A stretch of DNA of 64,000 nt. Source: Dysgonomonas sp. BGC7 (GTDB lineage Bacteria > Bacteroidota > Bacteroidia > Bacteroidales > Dysgonomonadaceae). A model generated the notes under the pieces. It searched no databases and was not told the DNA's origin. It saw nothing but the letters and a program-made list of their open reading frames with translations. This document shows positions 47,256 to 56,237 of the stretch, in pieces (positions within the stretch are counted from its first letter, which is position 1; each line of letters opens with the position of its first letter). The stretch covers positions 48,407 to 112,406 of the forward strand of contig NZ_CVRP01000004.1 of the NCBI RefSeq assembly GCF_001261735.1, written 5' to 3'. A program made the position numbers and the translations under genes.

Positions 47256-49229
47256 CTAAAAAAACATACTAAAAGCACCATTTTCAACGACATCGTGACA
47301 AGTAATACCAAGATTTTTACATTCTTTAGTTAATCGCCGACGAGTAGATACTGATAATGAAGCATCTAGTATTACATTTTCAATAGTAAAAAGACTACTT
47401 ATTGTATATAATGAATAAGATTCGTTATTAGTTAGCACTAAATTGTCAAGTTCGAACCTTTCTGACGAATACTTTTCTTTATAAATATCCTCCGACAAAA
47501 TTAATGTACTCAAATTTCCAGCATATAAATACTTATAGCCGTCTTTTATATTTTCATTTGTAATATTTTGCACAAAAGCACCTGAGACTAAAGTAATCTC
47601 AGTTTTTTGAGGACGATTATATACGATCATTTCATTTGGCTGATCTTTTATGTTAGCGTATATACCTGTGAGTATTAATACAAGAACAGCAGATAAACCA
47701 ACAATAAAAAATCGCACCTTTTTCTGATAGAAAAACAGCAATACAAACAATATTATAGTAGAAATTAACAGCAAACTCAAAAACGTAATCTTTTCATCTT
47801 CAAATAAAGCAAACGGTAAACTCTCGAAAAAACTGATAATAGAAATCATCAGTTGTACTAGAATTTGCAACACCTTCACTGGCACATAATAGATAAAAGA
47901 TGCCGAATCCGGTAACAAAAACCCTATTGTTCCGGCAACAACTATTCCTGCAACGGCATACATTATAACAGAAACTAAAGGCACAATAATCATATTTGCA
48001 AGGAAAAAATATGTAGGGAATGTGCCAAAGTAATATAAACAGATAGGAAATGTAGCTAACTGAGCTACTAACGACAACGTAAACATCTGCCATATTTTTG
48101 TCACATACTTATTGTCCGTTTTTACAAGTTTCGACGCTCTAGGATGCAGATATAAGATAGATAATACAGACATAAAACTCAGCTGAAAACCGATATCGAA
48201 AAAAGAAAGCGGATTGACGAGCAGAATGAAAAATGCAGCTATATACAGTGCGTGTATAGATGAATTTTTCCGACCCAGCATTTCCGACATACAAAAAATT
48301 GTAAGCATAACGCTCGCTCGTACTACCGATGGGGGTAAACCTGTAATGAAAGCATAAAACCACAACAATATGATAATGATAAGAGGCTTTAACCAATACC
48401 ATTTTGTCCCTTTTCTGATGAAGAGGAGGAATGATGATATTATCATATATATTATGGCAACATGCAATCCACTGACTGACAATACATGCACAGTCCCCGT
48501 TGTGCGGAATCCCTGTTTAATATCATCTGTAAGATCGTTCTGATAACCTAGTGTTAGTGCCGACAAAATAGAATATTCGGTATGGGAAAAGCCAAGTGAT
48601 TTGTAAAAATCCATTATGTATTCTCGGATACGCAATGCTGAGAACTTCAAAGAAGTTGAATGTTGTCCTGTTGCCACCCACTTGTCAGACGTAATATATG
48701 CCGAACCCGAAAACCCTTGATCATACATATATCGAACATAATCAAAATCGTCAGGATTTCCCATATTTCGAAAAGGCTGTACCCTACCCTCAAAGATTAG
48801 TTCTTGTCCGGGAGACAACACAGGTTTAAGAGAGTCTTGACCAAAGTAGCAAACTATATATTTATCATAGTCAGCCAAATAAACCTTACAGGCAATCGTT
48901 CGGGGTTTCTCTTGCGGAGTATCGGCTATAACTCCTTTATAAATCTTATTGTCATCTGAATAAGAGAATTCCGATTTCTGCTGACACAAAACCGTAGACA
49001 CTATGCCCACACCTACAATGAAAAAGAACACTCCTGCACCAAATAACCATCTTAGCTTGAAATGAAGGTGTTGTGGTAGAAAATAAGAAAGTAGCATAGT
49101 CAAAATACCAAAAGAAGAAATGACTATACTCAGATATTCTACATCGAAATAGTATTGTAACAAGATTCCCAACAACAGAGGAATCAGAAGAAAGAGAAAA
49201 GGTGTCTTTGACAAAGGATTATTCATCAA
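47256..49229 (-). CDS. comEC: ComEC/Rec2 family DNA-uptake membrane protein (short C-terminus)
   Basis: 657 residues with about ten membrane segments. The N-terminal DUF4131-like part is followed by the competence core (LGYQNDL, VHVLSVSGLHVAII, TGLPPSVVRASVMLTIF, FDIGFQLSFMSVLSI). The ~120-residue C-terminal tail lacks the HxHxDH metallo-beta-lactamase motif found in long ComEC proteins, a form I believe is frequent in Bacteroidetes. Expected role is passage of single-stranded DNA through the inner membrane. 14 nt after rpe. Confidence 0.9.
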   Translation of the reverse strand: MMNNPLSKTPFLFLLIPLLLGILLQYYFDVEYLSIVISSFGILTMLLSYFLPQHLHFKLRWLFGAGVFFFIVGVGIVSTVLCQQKSEFSYSDDNKIYKGVIADTPQEKPRTIACKVYLADYDKYIVCYFGQDSLKPVLSPGQELIFEGRVQPFRNMGNPDDFDYVRYMYDQGFSGSAYITSDKWVATGQHSTSLKFSALRIREYIMDFYKSLGFSHTEYSILSALTLGYQNDLTDDIKQGFRTTGTVHVLSVSGLHVAIIYMIISSFLLFIRKGTKWYWLKPLIIIILLWFYAFITGLPPSVVRASVMLTIFCMSEMLGRKNSSIHALYIAAFFILLVNPLSFFDIGFQLSFMSVLSILYLHPRASKLVKTDNKYVTKIWQMFTLSLVAQLATFPICLYYFGTFPTYFFLANMIIVPLVSVIMYAVAGIVVAGTIGFLLPDSASFIYYVPVKVLQILVQLMISIISFFESLPFALFEDEKITFLSLLLISTIILFVLLFFYQKKVRFFIVGLSAVLVLILTGIYANIKDQPNEMIVYNRPQKTEITLVSGAFVQNITNENIKDGYKYLYAGNLSTLILSEDIYKEKYSSERFELDNLVLTNNESYSLYTISSLFTIENVILDASLSVSTRRRLTKECKNLGITCHDVVENGAFSMFF

Positions 49230-49243
49230 TCGGCACTATCCAG

Positions 49244-49897
49244 CTAAACAATACTTTTCAGTTTATGAATCATTTCAGTAGGATTACTATCGGCAAAAAC
49301 TGCATTTCCAGCCACCAACACATCGGCTCCCGCATCGATCAACAATTTGGCTGTATGCAAGTTTACACCTCCGTCCACTTCTATCAGCGTATCCAAATTC
49401 CTACGAAGAATCATTTCTTTCAATTTTGCGACTTTAGGCACAGAATGTTCTATAAACTTTTGTCCTCCAAAACCGGGATTGACAGACATAAGCAGTACCA
49501 TATCTATATCCTGCAAAATATCTTCGAGCAAAGATACAGGAGTGTGTGGATTGAGAGTCACACCCGCTTTCATTCCTGCATCATGAATAGCTCCTACAAC
49601 CCTATGAAGATGAGTGCAAGCCTCATAATGTACATTCATCATATATGCACCTGCATCTTTTACTTGCGAAATGTACTTATCAGGGTTCACAATCATCAGA
49701 TGTACATCTAATGGCTTTTTAGCAATCTTACTGATTTGCTTAATGATAGGAAAGCCAAATGAAATATTTGGTACGAACGAACCATCCATCACATCGCAAT
49801 GAAACCAATCGGCCTCACTATTATTAATCATTTCCACATCTGCCTGAAGATTAAGAAAATCGGCAGAAAGAAGAGAAGGTGCTATTTTATGACTCAT
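49244..49897 (-). CDS. rpe: Ribulose-phosphate 3-epimerase
   Basis: 217 residues, complete TIM barrel. Motifs: PSLLSADFLNLQ, WFHCDVMDGSFVPNISFG, LDVHLMIVNP, MSVNPGFGGQKFI and VDGGVNLHTAK. It interconverts ribulose-5- and xylulose-5-phosphate in the pentose phosphate pathway. Its start overlaps the end of the DUF2867 gene by 4 nt. Confidence 0.97.
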   Translation of the reverse strand: MSHKIAPSLLSADFLNLQADVEMINNSEADWFHCDVMDGSFVPNISFGFPIIKQISKIAKKPLDVHLMIVNPDKYISQVKDAGAYMMNVHYEACTHLHRVVGAIHDAGMKAGVTLNPHTPVSLLEDILQDIDMVLLMSVNPGFGGQKFIEHSVPKVAKLKEMILRRNLDTLIEVDGGVNLHTAKLLIDAGADVLVAGNAVFADSNPTEMIHKLKSIV

Positions 49898-50427
49898 ATA
49901 TTTATATTATTTTTCTGTATTAATAGATTCAAACTATACTTCAACATTTTCTTTACCACAATTTTATGGAAAGGGAGGATCGAGTAAAAATAAACATATC
50001 CTAGAGTCGAATGAAACTTTACTAATGTGTAAGCAAAAACACATTGTGCCTTCTTTTCTTCACTCTCCAAAAATATAGAAACATAAGCCGACAGATGTTT
50101 ATCGGTAAGACAAATCACTGTCTCTTTTTCAGATTTAGCTTGCAAAGACATCAATCCATAAGCTTTGCCATTTCTTATACAATCTGTCAATTGATCGAGA
50201 CTGCTATCTTCTCCTGTTTTCAGGCCAAAAGGTTTAACCAAAATATTCCTCAGTTTAAAGAGCCTGTCCACCCATGCTGGCTTCGAAGACCAAAGAGCAA
50301 TCTGAATATCTTCTGTTGTGATACCCTTCAGGTCATCTGACTCACATTTTGTAATATCATAATAATCTACAGGCTGATATGCAGATATTAAGAGATCGCT
50401 AGGAATTGTATCTTTCATTCTTGCCAT
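49894..50427 (-). CDS. DUF2867-like protein, first gene of the glmM operon
   Basis: 177 residues resembling DUF2867 (YYDITKC near the N-terminus, ALWSSKPAWVDRLFKLRNIL, LPFHKIVVKKML near the C-terminus). The family is of unknown function. No signal peptide or membrane helix stands out. It overlaps rpe by 4 nt, and a consensus promoter lies 20 nt upstream of its start. Confidence 0.75.
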   Translation of the reverse strand: MARMKDTIPSDLLISAYQPVDYYDITKCESDDLKGITTEDIQIALWSSKPAWVDRLFKLRNILVKPFGLKTGEDSSLDQLTDCIRNGKAYGLMSLQAKSEKETVICLTDKHLSAYVSIFLESEEKKAQCVFAYTLVKFHSTLGYVYFYSILPFHKIVVKKMLKYSLNLLIQKNNINI

Positions 50428-50446
50428 AAAATATACAAGCTAAATA

Positions 50447-50478
50447 CAAATATAAAAGTAACAAAAAGAAGATTCAAT
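50447..50478 (-). promoter_or_regulatory. Promoter of the DUF2867-rpe-comEC-nrnA-DUF4827-glmM operon
   Basis: Minus-strand ATTG (50475-50478), 20 nt, then TATATTTG (50447-50454), a match to the -33/-7 consensus with one change. Confidence 0.65.
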
Positions 50479-50504
50479 ACAAAATAAAGGTATCATTCAA
50501 AAAA

Positions 50505-50542
50505 CAAAAAAGGCATAAAACCCTAATTTCACACCTTTTTTG
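50505..50542 (-). terminator. Possible terminator of the 51-residue gene
   Basis: AAAAAAGG-type arms (50505-50513 and 50534-50542) pair over about 9 bp around a 20-nt loop; the arms give a U-tract on the minus strand. It lies 17 nt after the stop. Confidence 0.45.
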
Positions 50543-50558
50543 TTTCATATTTCAAAAA

Positions 50559-50714
50559 TCAGTTTACACACAAGTAATTAATATCTTTAGGCAAAGACTT
50601 ATCTACATAATACGTGTGGGCAAACTGTTTTAAGAAATCTAATGTTTTTTCGGATGGTGCGACAACCTCCGCATGCTTTTTACTCACATCTTTAGGTGTA
50701 ATAATTTTTTTCAT
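50559..50714 (-). CDS. Small conserved-type protein of 51 residues
   Basis: An ATG at 50714 opens a 51-codon frame beginning MKKIITPKDV and ending INYLCVN. Initiation is supported by AAGGAG seven nucleotides upstream of the start, a much stronger Shine-Dalgarno site than is usual in this phylum. The protein is basic at the N-terminus, without signal peptide or membrane segment. Similar ~50-residue proteins with this start occur in Bacteroidales as far as I recall. Function unknown. It fills an otherwise empty 373-nt gap. Confidence 0.75.
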   Translation of the reverse strand: MKKIITPKDVSKKHAEVVAPSEKTLDFLKQFAHTYYVDKSLPKDINYLCVN

Positions 50715-50799
50715 AGGCGATCTCCTTAATAGTTACCAAATATGAAACGCTTACATAGACACCTTATTGCTTACACCCTCTTTTTTAACATTTTCGGGA

Positions 50800-51942
50800 T
50801 CAGCTCATACGATTCTTATAATCATCATAGCTAAACTCCCTATATATTTCGAGCTGGTTATATCTATTCCACAATGCTATTGCCGGATGGGATATACCAT
50901 TGAACATCGTAGTTTTAACAATAGTATAATGTATCATATCTTCAAATATAATTTTATCACCAACTAATAGAGGCTCATCGAAAGACCATTCGCCAATAAA
51001 ATCACCACTAAGGCAACTACTGCCTCCCATACGATAAGTAGGCAGACCGTTAACAGGCTCATGATAAGCCCCTCTGATACGAGGTTTGTAAGGCATCTCG
51101 AGGCAGTCAGGCATATGGCAGGCGAACGATACATCTAGTATCGCAGTCTTTATTCCTCTATTCTCCACAATATCCACTACTGTAGAAATCAGCACTCCCG
51201 TTTCCCATGCAAATGCACTTCCGGGCTCCATTGTTATTTCAAGGTTTGGATATTTAGCTTTAAATGCCAGTAAAAGCTTGATCAAATGCTCTACATCATA
51301 ATCTTTACGAGTCATTAAATGCCCACCACCCATATTGAACCATTTTACCTGAGAAAGTAGATGACCGAATTTTTCTTCTATTACCTCCAATGTCTTTTCC
51401 AGATCGTATGAAGACGACTCACATAATGTATGAAAATGCAAGCCCTCAATACCTTCGGGCAGTTTCTCTCCTAACTGATCAACAGATACTCCCAAACGGG
51501 AACCGGGAGTCGCCGGATTATACAAATCTGTTTCTACAAGAGAATATTCCGGATTGATACGCAAACCACATGAAACTTTTTTTCTATGCTTCAATGTTTC
51601 AGGATAGAAACGTTCGAACTGAGAAAGTGAGTTAAAAGTAATATGGCTGCTATATCTCATAAACAGAGAAAAATTATCTTCCGTATAAGCAGGACTGAAA
51701 GTATGCGCCAAACTACCCATTTCCTCATACGCCAGTTGAGCTTCATACACTGAACTAGCTGTCGAATAAGGCACATACTCCCGTATGATAGGAAAAGATT
51801 TCCACATAGCAAAAGCCTTAAACGCAAGTATTATGTTTACTCCGGCTCTTTCTTTTACAGATTTGATAAGTGAAAGGTTTTTTCTTAGTAGTTCTTCCTC
51901 CATTACAAAACAGGGGGATGGTACTTTATTTATTTCTATCAT
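50800..51942 (-). CDS. nspC: Carboxynorspermidine decarboxylase
   Basis: 380 residues, fold III PLP decarboxylase. The PLP lysine is Lys42 in LAFKAFAMW. Other motifs are GLRINPEYS, SRLGVS, GLHFHTLCES, WFNMGGGH, MEPGSAFAW and GGSSCLSGDFIGEW with the active-site cysteine. It makes norspermidine or spermidine from the carboxy precursor in the alternative polyamine pathway. A TATCTTTG -7 box (51975-51982) lies 32 nt upstream of the start. The preceding pathway gene (lys1-type dehydrogenase) is not in this window. Confidence 0.94.
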   Translation of the reverse strand: MIEINKVPSPCFVMEEELLRKNLSLIKSVKERAGVNIILAFKAFAMWKSFPIIREYVPYSTASSVYEAQLAYEEMGSLAHTFSPAYTEDNFSLFMRYSSHITFNSLSQFERFYPETLKHRKKVSCGLRINPEYSLVETDLYNPATPGSRLGVSVDQLGEKLPEGIEGLHFHTLCESSSYDLEKTLEVIEEKFGHLLSQVKWFNMGGGHLMTRKDYDVEHLIKLLLAFKAKYPNLEITMEPGSAFAWETGVLISTVVDIVENRGIKTAILDVSFACHMPDCLEMPYKPRIRGAYHEPVNGLPTYRMGGSSCLSGDFIGEWSFDEPLLVGDKIIFEDMIHYTIVKTTMFNGISHPAIALWNRYNQLEIYREFSYDDYKNRMS

Positions 51943-52115
51943 TTTAGTTGAATATATTTTTTATATTTGAGGATCAAAGATATTAATTTTTACTCTATAA
52001 TATTTATCTTAGCAAAAGTAAAAAGTCTATCCGATACTTCACAAGGACTTTCGTTTTCCGATTACACAATATAGATAAAGTAATATTAAACAAATAACAC
52101 TAAACTTTAAGACTT

Positions 52116-52787
52116 ATGCAACTCTCGAAACATATCTTTACCCTACTACTTGCTCTCCTATTGATACAAGGAGCCAGTGCACAAATTCCATATACGGAAA
52201 TCTATCCGGGAATAAGAATATCTATAGACAAAGAGAAACTCGACGTCTCCCGATATAGATACAAGTACAAAGGTTCTATACTCGACTATAGCGAAACTAT
52301 GCCTGATGGTACCCTCCTACAGATCAAATCATACGGAAAGACTTCGACTATAGAAGTATTCGAGAAGCCTCCATTGCCCGCTATTCATATCATCTACAAA
52401 GAGTTTTATGCAAATGGAGACTTAAAGCAAAAAGGTGTCTTTCTTCCATTACAATTCAAGGTCGGTAAATGGATAGAATGCAGCCAGTCGGGAAGTTGCA
52501 CAATAACAGACCATGAGGAAGGACGCAATACTTATGGCTACAACGATATACTCGAATATCTGGAGCTGGAAAAAATGTATGGTAACACCGATGGAAATGC
52601 ATATGAATGCTCTTTCTGGTATACCCCCGAAAGCTATACATGGGGTGTGCGTATAAACAAAGACGGCAATCAATACAAGATGTTCGAATTCGACAGCAAA
52701 GGTCGGGATGAAGTTCGAGAATATGACCTTACCTCGAAAGCATCAGCCGTACCCATAGTTGGAACTTTTGAACAAGAGGAAGAATAA
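52116..52787 (+). CDS. Secreted protein of unknown function
   Basis: 223 residues with a signal peptide ending GASAQ. The body is beta-rich with a segment FYANGDLKQKGVFLP that resembles a MORN or toxin-antitoxin YwqK-type strand, as in proteins that carry such repeats, but only one unit is clear. An acidic tail EQEEE ends it. No family is recognised. thiN starts 48 nt after its stop. Confidence 0.75.
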   Translation: MQLSKHIFTLLLALLLIQGASAQIPYTEIYPGIRISIDKEKLDVSRYRYKYKGSILDYSETMPDGTLLQIKSYGKTSTIEVFEKPPLPAIHIIYKEFYANGDLKQKGVFLPLQFKVGKWIECSQSGSCTITDHEEGRNTYGYNDILEYLELEKMYGNTDGNAYECSFWYTPESYTWGVRINKDGNQYKMFEFDSKGRDEVREYDLTSKASAVPIVGTFEQEEE

Positions 52788-52835
52788 AAAGAAAACTATT
52801 CGTTAATTTTGTTGTTTTATTTTTCAAACAGCAAA

Positions 52836-53477
52836 ATGAAGAAATATAGTTTACCCGATATAAGCAAAGCTTCCGATACTGTAGTATTGGCAAATGGAGA
52901 GTTTCCCTCCCACCCTATAGCGCTGTCCATACTTGAAAACTGTAAATTTCTTGTATGTTGCGATGGAGCTATAAACAGTCTTACCGGAACAGACAAACAG
53001 CCAGATGCCATTGTGGGAGATTGCGATTCTCTTTCGGCAGAGAACAGAGAACTATTTGCCGACATCATTCATAGCATTCCCGAACAGGAAACAAATGACC
53101 TTACCAAAGCCGTAACTTTTTGTATCCAACAAGGAAGAAGAGAGATCACCATACTTGGTGCTACAGGCAAACGAGAAGATCATACGATTGCCAACATTAG
53201 CCTTCTGTGCGAATATATGAAAGGCTGTGATGTGCAAATGATAACAGACTTCGGCGTTTTCAATGCTATAGATAGCAATTCTATGTTCGAGAGTGTGCCA
53301 GCACAGCAAGTCTCTCTATTCTGTGTAGACCCTTGTATTGTGACCTCACATAATTTACTTTATCCTATCAAAGATCGTATTTTCACCAATTGGTGGCAAG
53401 CCACTCTTAACGAATCTATGAGCAATGAATTTGCAATAAGAACAAACGGCAGACTGATTGTATACAGGGCTTTTTAG
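52836..53477 (+). CDS. thiN: Thiamine pyrophosphokinase
   Basis: 213 residues from the ATG at 52836; an in-frame TTG at 52809 adds nine unlikely residues. Motifs: VVLANGEFPSHP, CCDGAIN, PDAIVGDCDSL, ETNDLTKAV and LGATGKREDHTIAN, followed by the C-terminal thiamine-binding beta domain. It converts thiamine to thiamine pyrophosphate. It is convergent with sufE, with only six nucleotides between the stops. Confidence 0.93.
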   Translation: MKKYSLPDISKASDTVVLANGEFPSHPIALSILENCKFLVCCDGAINSLTGTDKQPDAIVGDCDSLSAENRELFADIIHSIPEQETNDLTKAVTFCIQQGRREITILGATGKREDHTIANISLLCEYMKGCDVQMITDFGVFNAIDSNSMFESVPAQQVSLFCVDPCIVTSHNLLYPIKDRIFTNWWQATLNESMSNEFAIRTNGRLIVYRAF

Positions 53478-53483
53478 CCAATA

Positions 53484-53915
53484 TTATTCAGCAAGCTCCT
53501 TTGCCCTATATGCCATTGCATAGAATCGTATTTGTTTTATCATCGACACCAATCCATTGGAACGTGTTGGCGACAGGTTTTCCTTCAATCCTATTTTCTC
53601 GATAAAGTAAAGATCTGTATTTATTATTTCGTCAGGCGTACGGTTCGACAATACTTTTATCAACAATGCTATTATACCTTTCACTATTACTGCATCGCTC
53701 TCTGCTTTGAATACAACCCTACCGTCCACATAGTCTGCCTGTAGCCAAACCCGGCTCTGACAACCTACAATAAGGTTGCTCTCAACTTTAGATTTCTCAT
53801 CCAGCTTTTCCAAAGAATTTCCCAATTCGATAAGTAAGGCATAACGATCCATCCAATCGTCGAACATGGAAAACTCTTCTACTATTTCGTCTTGCACTTC
53901 ATTTATTGTTGCCAT
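53484..53915 (-). CDS. sufE: SufE family iron-sulfur assembly protein
   Basis: 143 residues, typical SufE length and fold. The sulfur-accepting cysteine is in IVGCQSRVW; FDDWMDRYALLIELG and LSPTRSNGLVSMI are family signatures. It stimulates the SufS cysteine desulfurase and carries persulfide sulfur. It is 8 nt after the M28 peptidase gene and is probably co-transcribed. Confidence 0.95.
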   Translation of the reverse strand: MATINEVQDEIVEEFSMFDDWMDRYALLIELGNSLEKLDEKSKVESNLIVGCQSRVWLQADYVDGRVVFKAESDAVIVKGIIALLIKVLSNRTPDEIINTDLYFIEKIGLKENLSPTRSNGLVSMIKQIRFYAMAYRAKELAE

Positions 53916-53923
53916 TTCTCTCT

Positions 53924-54919
53924 TTATTTTTCCTTATATATTACTTCTAACACTGTTTGTCCAACAGCTATTAAAGTTTCTTTACTAATATTACTCATAT
54001 CATCTTTCTGAGTATGCCACGCATGGAAGAATCCCGAATCGGTTTTCGGATTATAATCTATAATATCAATACTAGGTATACGAAGTACTTCGTTTACAGG
54101 AACATGATCGTCAGTCACACCTCCGCCATCTTCTCCGATAAAGTAAGCACCATGATCTAATTGGCCAGCTGTACTCCAAACTTTCTCCACTATATTAGAA
54201 GCATATCGCTTCGAGTAATATTCTTTATAAAATTTTGCACCATCGGCTCCGACCATATCCAGAAGAATACCGAACTTAGCTTTATAGCCGGGTATATGAG
54301 GATTTTCAGCCCAATATCGTGAACCTAAACACCATGTATGATCTGTTGATCCTCCATACATTTCAGAAAATACAGGAACACCATAGTCTTCGGCATCGAA
54401 GAAAATTATATCCACACCTATTTCGGGAGACTTGGTTTGCAAAACTCGCGCGACTTCCAAGAGGACGCCGACTCCGCTTCCCCCATCATTAGCCCCCAGC
54501 AAAGGCTTTTTATGATTGGCTGGATCTGCATCATGATCTGAGTAAGGGCGGGTATCCCAATGGGCAAATAACAGCACCCTGTTCTTTTTATCCATCCCAT
54601 ATGACCCTATTATATTGCGTGCATTCAGCTTAGTGCCGTTATATGCAGTAACTACCATTTTCTGCTCAGTTACCTCTGCGCCAAAGCGTTTAAGCTCAGC
54701 TACCAGATAGTCGCCACAAGCTATATGTTGTGCTGTATTAGGCACTCTCGGACCAAAAGCAACTTGTTTATCTACAAACGCATATGCACTATCTCCGCTA
54801 AAATCGGGAGATATTTTTTCGTATGCAACCACCGATTGTGTATTTTGAGTTGTCTTGCCACACGAACATGCTATAAAAGAAAAGGCGCAAACTACAATTG
54901 CTATATTTTTTATTGTCAT
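53924..54919 (-). CDS. M28 family peptidase / glutaminyl cyclase-like lipoprotein
   Basis: 331 residues with a lipobox (FIACSC; Cys18 likely). Zinc-site motifs of M28 are present: HWDTRPYSD, GANDGGSGVGVLLE, FFDAEDYG and TDDHVPVNE. The length and the WCLGSRYWAE segment resemble bacterial glutaminyl-peptide cyclotransferases, so N-terminal pyroglutamate formation on exported proteins is possible as well as aminopeptidase activity. Located in the periplasm or on the membrane. Confidence 0.9.
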   Translation of the reverse strand: MTIKNIAIVVCAFSFIACSCGKTTQNTQSVVAYEKISPDFSGDSAYAFVDKQVAFGPRVPNTAQHIACGDYLVAELKRFGAEVTEQKMVVTAYNGTKLNARNIIGSYGMDKKNRVLLFAHWDTRPYSDHDADPANHKKPLLGANDGGSGVGVLLEVARVLQTKSPEIGVDIIFFDAEDYGVPVFSEMYGGSTDHTWCLGSRYWAENPHIPGYKAKFGILLDMVGADGAKFYKEYYSKRYASNIVEKVWSTAGQLDHGAYFIGEDGGGVTDDHVPVNEVLRIPSIDIIDYNPKTDSGFFHAWHTQKDDMSNISKETLIAVGQTVLEVIYKEK

Positions 54920-55012
54920 CTTCTAAAGATTAAGTTACAAGGCACAAAGATAAGGATTAGTTATAAGTATTAAGATATAAGATATGAGTTTTTTAGGATA
55001 TTACACATTTCG

Positions 55013-55039
55013 ATTTTAACTAAAAAGTAACGAATGTAA
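55013..55039. repeat. Dispersed AT-rich repeat, copy 2
   Basis: 26 of 27 nt identical to 39986-40012, same orientation, 94 nt upstream of the M28 peptidase start codon. Confidence 0.5.
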
Positions 55040-55080
55040 TGAATATCTGCCTATTTTTTTTATTTTAATTTAGCATGCAA

Positions 55081-55644
55081 TCACACGACTACCGACATAT
55101 AGTTTTCATCCTCTTGCACACTCTTTACCTGTTCTTCGGACAATCCTATACTGCGCATTTTGTGTTTGAAGTCAATGATTGATTTTACTGCATTTACAGG
55201 ATTCACATCTTTGGGTATTTTCATTACGATAGGCTTATCTGTATGTTTTACAACCTCTTGATTAGTTTCATTTTTCCTTTTCTCTTGACGTTCCAAAACC
55301 ATCTTCAACACATGCGCTTTTGGTGCACGCTTCTTCTTGGTAACAATCCTAGATTTTATTTTTTCGCTTCCGTATCCGTCATCTTCATATACATATTTCT
55401 CGGTCACCTCTACATATCCTTCCAGCTCTTCTCGTAACGAACGACGAGCTAGAACAGCTAAAGCATCATCGCGACGCTCTTCGGCATCTTTTACCGCTTC
55501 ACGAAACTCCGGTTTTGTCTTTTTCCATTCATAAAATGTTTTTGTATTTATCTTCAACGAATTGCAGATTTCGGTAATAGAATAATAATCAGCCTCGATA
55601 AGTGATACTATGCGGTTTGCCAGTCTTTCTGTGTATTTTGCCAT
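55081..55644 (-). CDS. Terminase-small-subunit-like HTH protein
   Basis: 187 residues. Residues ~5-50 form a helix-turn-helix as in phage terminase small subunits (IVSLIEADYYSITEICNSL, then TKTFYEWKKTKPEF). The middle is a charged coiled-coil segment with KYVYEDDGYGSEKIKSR, and the C-terminus (IPKDVNPVNAVKSIIDFKHKM) is less familiar. No large terminase, portal or other phage gene is nearby, so this is an orphan: either a phage relic or a DNA-binding protein now serving the host. Confidence 0.7.
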   Translation of the reverse strand: MAKYTERLANRIVSLIEADYYSITEICNSLKINTKTFYEWKKTKPEFREAVKDAEERRDDALAVLARRSLREELEGYVEVTEKYVYEDDGYGSEKIKSRIVTKKKRAPKAHVLKMVLERQEKRKNETNQEVVKHTDKPIVMKIPKDVNPVNAVKSIIDFKHKMRSIGLSEEQVKSVQEDENYMSVVV

Positions 55645-55723
55645 AATGATTAAGAATTTAGATTAATAGATAAGTAAGACTTTCTTTATAGATAATTTAT
55701 TCTTAACCTGATAAATCAAAAAA

Positions 55724-55756
55724 GGTTATGACTAATTGCCATAACCCTTTCTTTAT
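55724..55756 (-). terminator. Terminator after the 88-residue membrane protein gene
   Basis: GGTTATG (55724-55730) pairs with CATAACC (55740-55746) with A/T-rich flanks. The sequence closely matches the gyrB terminator at 56238-56270. Confidence 0.65.
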
Positions 55757-55762
55757 CTATAC

Positions 55763-56029
55763 TTAAAACAAACAGAACTTTGTCAATATAGTGATGTACA
55801 CCAATTCTATAATAAGAAATAGAATACTTAGAAGAACTCGCTTCTTGGCCTTTATTCTCATTACATTCTCTATAATCATAACAGCCGCAACCAAAACAAG
55901 AAGAGCATATAACAAATAATTTCTTCCGTAATTGAGGTAAGTAATATCAACAAAGCTAGTTATTGATACTATCAGCATTATTATATTTAAGACAATATAC
56001 AGATACAACTCTTTACCTTCTAATTTCAT
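55763..56029 (-). CDS. Small membrane protein
   Basis: 88 residues with three hydrophobic segments (~9-27, ~37-55 and ~66-85) separated by short charged loops (NYGR, RIKAKKR). No domain is recognised. It lies between the terminase-like gene and the micro-lipoprotein frame, on the same strand, and has its own terminator. Confidence 0.65.
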   Translation of the reverse strand: MKLEGKELYLYIVLNIIMLIVSITSFVDITYLNYGRNYLLYALLVLVAAVMIIENVMRIKAKKRVLLSILFLIIELVYITILTKFCLF

Positions 56030-56100
56030 TAAAATAACATTTACTATGTTTCAGCAAAAAATCATTACATATTTATATATATCAACATATTGATTTTCGA

Positions 56101-56190
56101 TTACTCAATTTCTCCCGGATATCCATTATTACACGACAAAAAAAGTAAGGCAATACCTATAAGCAAAGCATTTAATAATACTCTTTCCAT
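56101..56190 (-). CDS. Putative 29-residue micro-lipoprotein
   Basis: An ATG at 56190 opens a 29-codon frame with N-terminal MERVLLNALL, a hydrophobic core and a lipobox LFLSC (Cys20), leaving a mature tail CNNGYPGEIE. This is the shape of the very small lipoproteins seen elsewhere as lysis or envelope peptides. No strong ribosome-binding site is visible, and the frame is short enough to be chance, although a positively placed lipobox is uncommon by chance. It lies between the gyrB terminator and the 88-residue membrane protein gene. Confidence 0.4.
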   Translation of the reverse strand: MERVLLNALLIGIALLFLSCNNGYPGEIE

Positions 56191-56237
56191 AATAAAAGAA
56201 TTAAGTTAATAAAAAAACAACACTACTAATTAACAAA

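Noticed and set aside
55081..55644. Prophage
   Set aside because: Only a terminase-small-subunit-like protein is present; no large terminase, portal, capsid, tail or integrase gene lies within the window.
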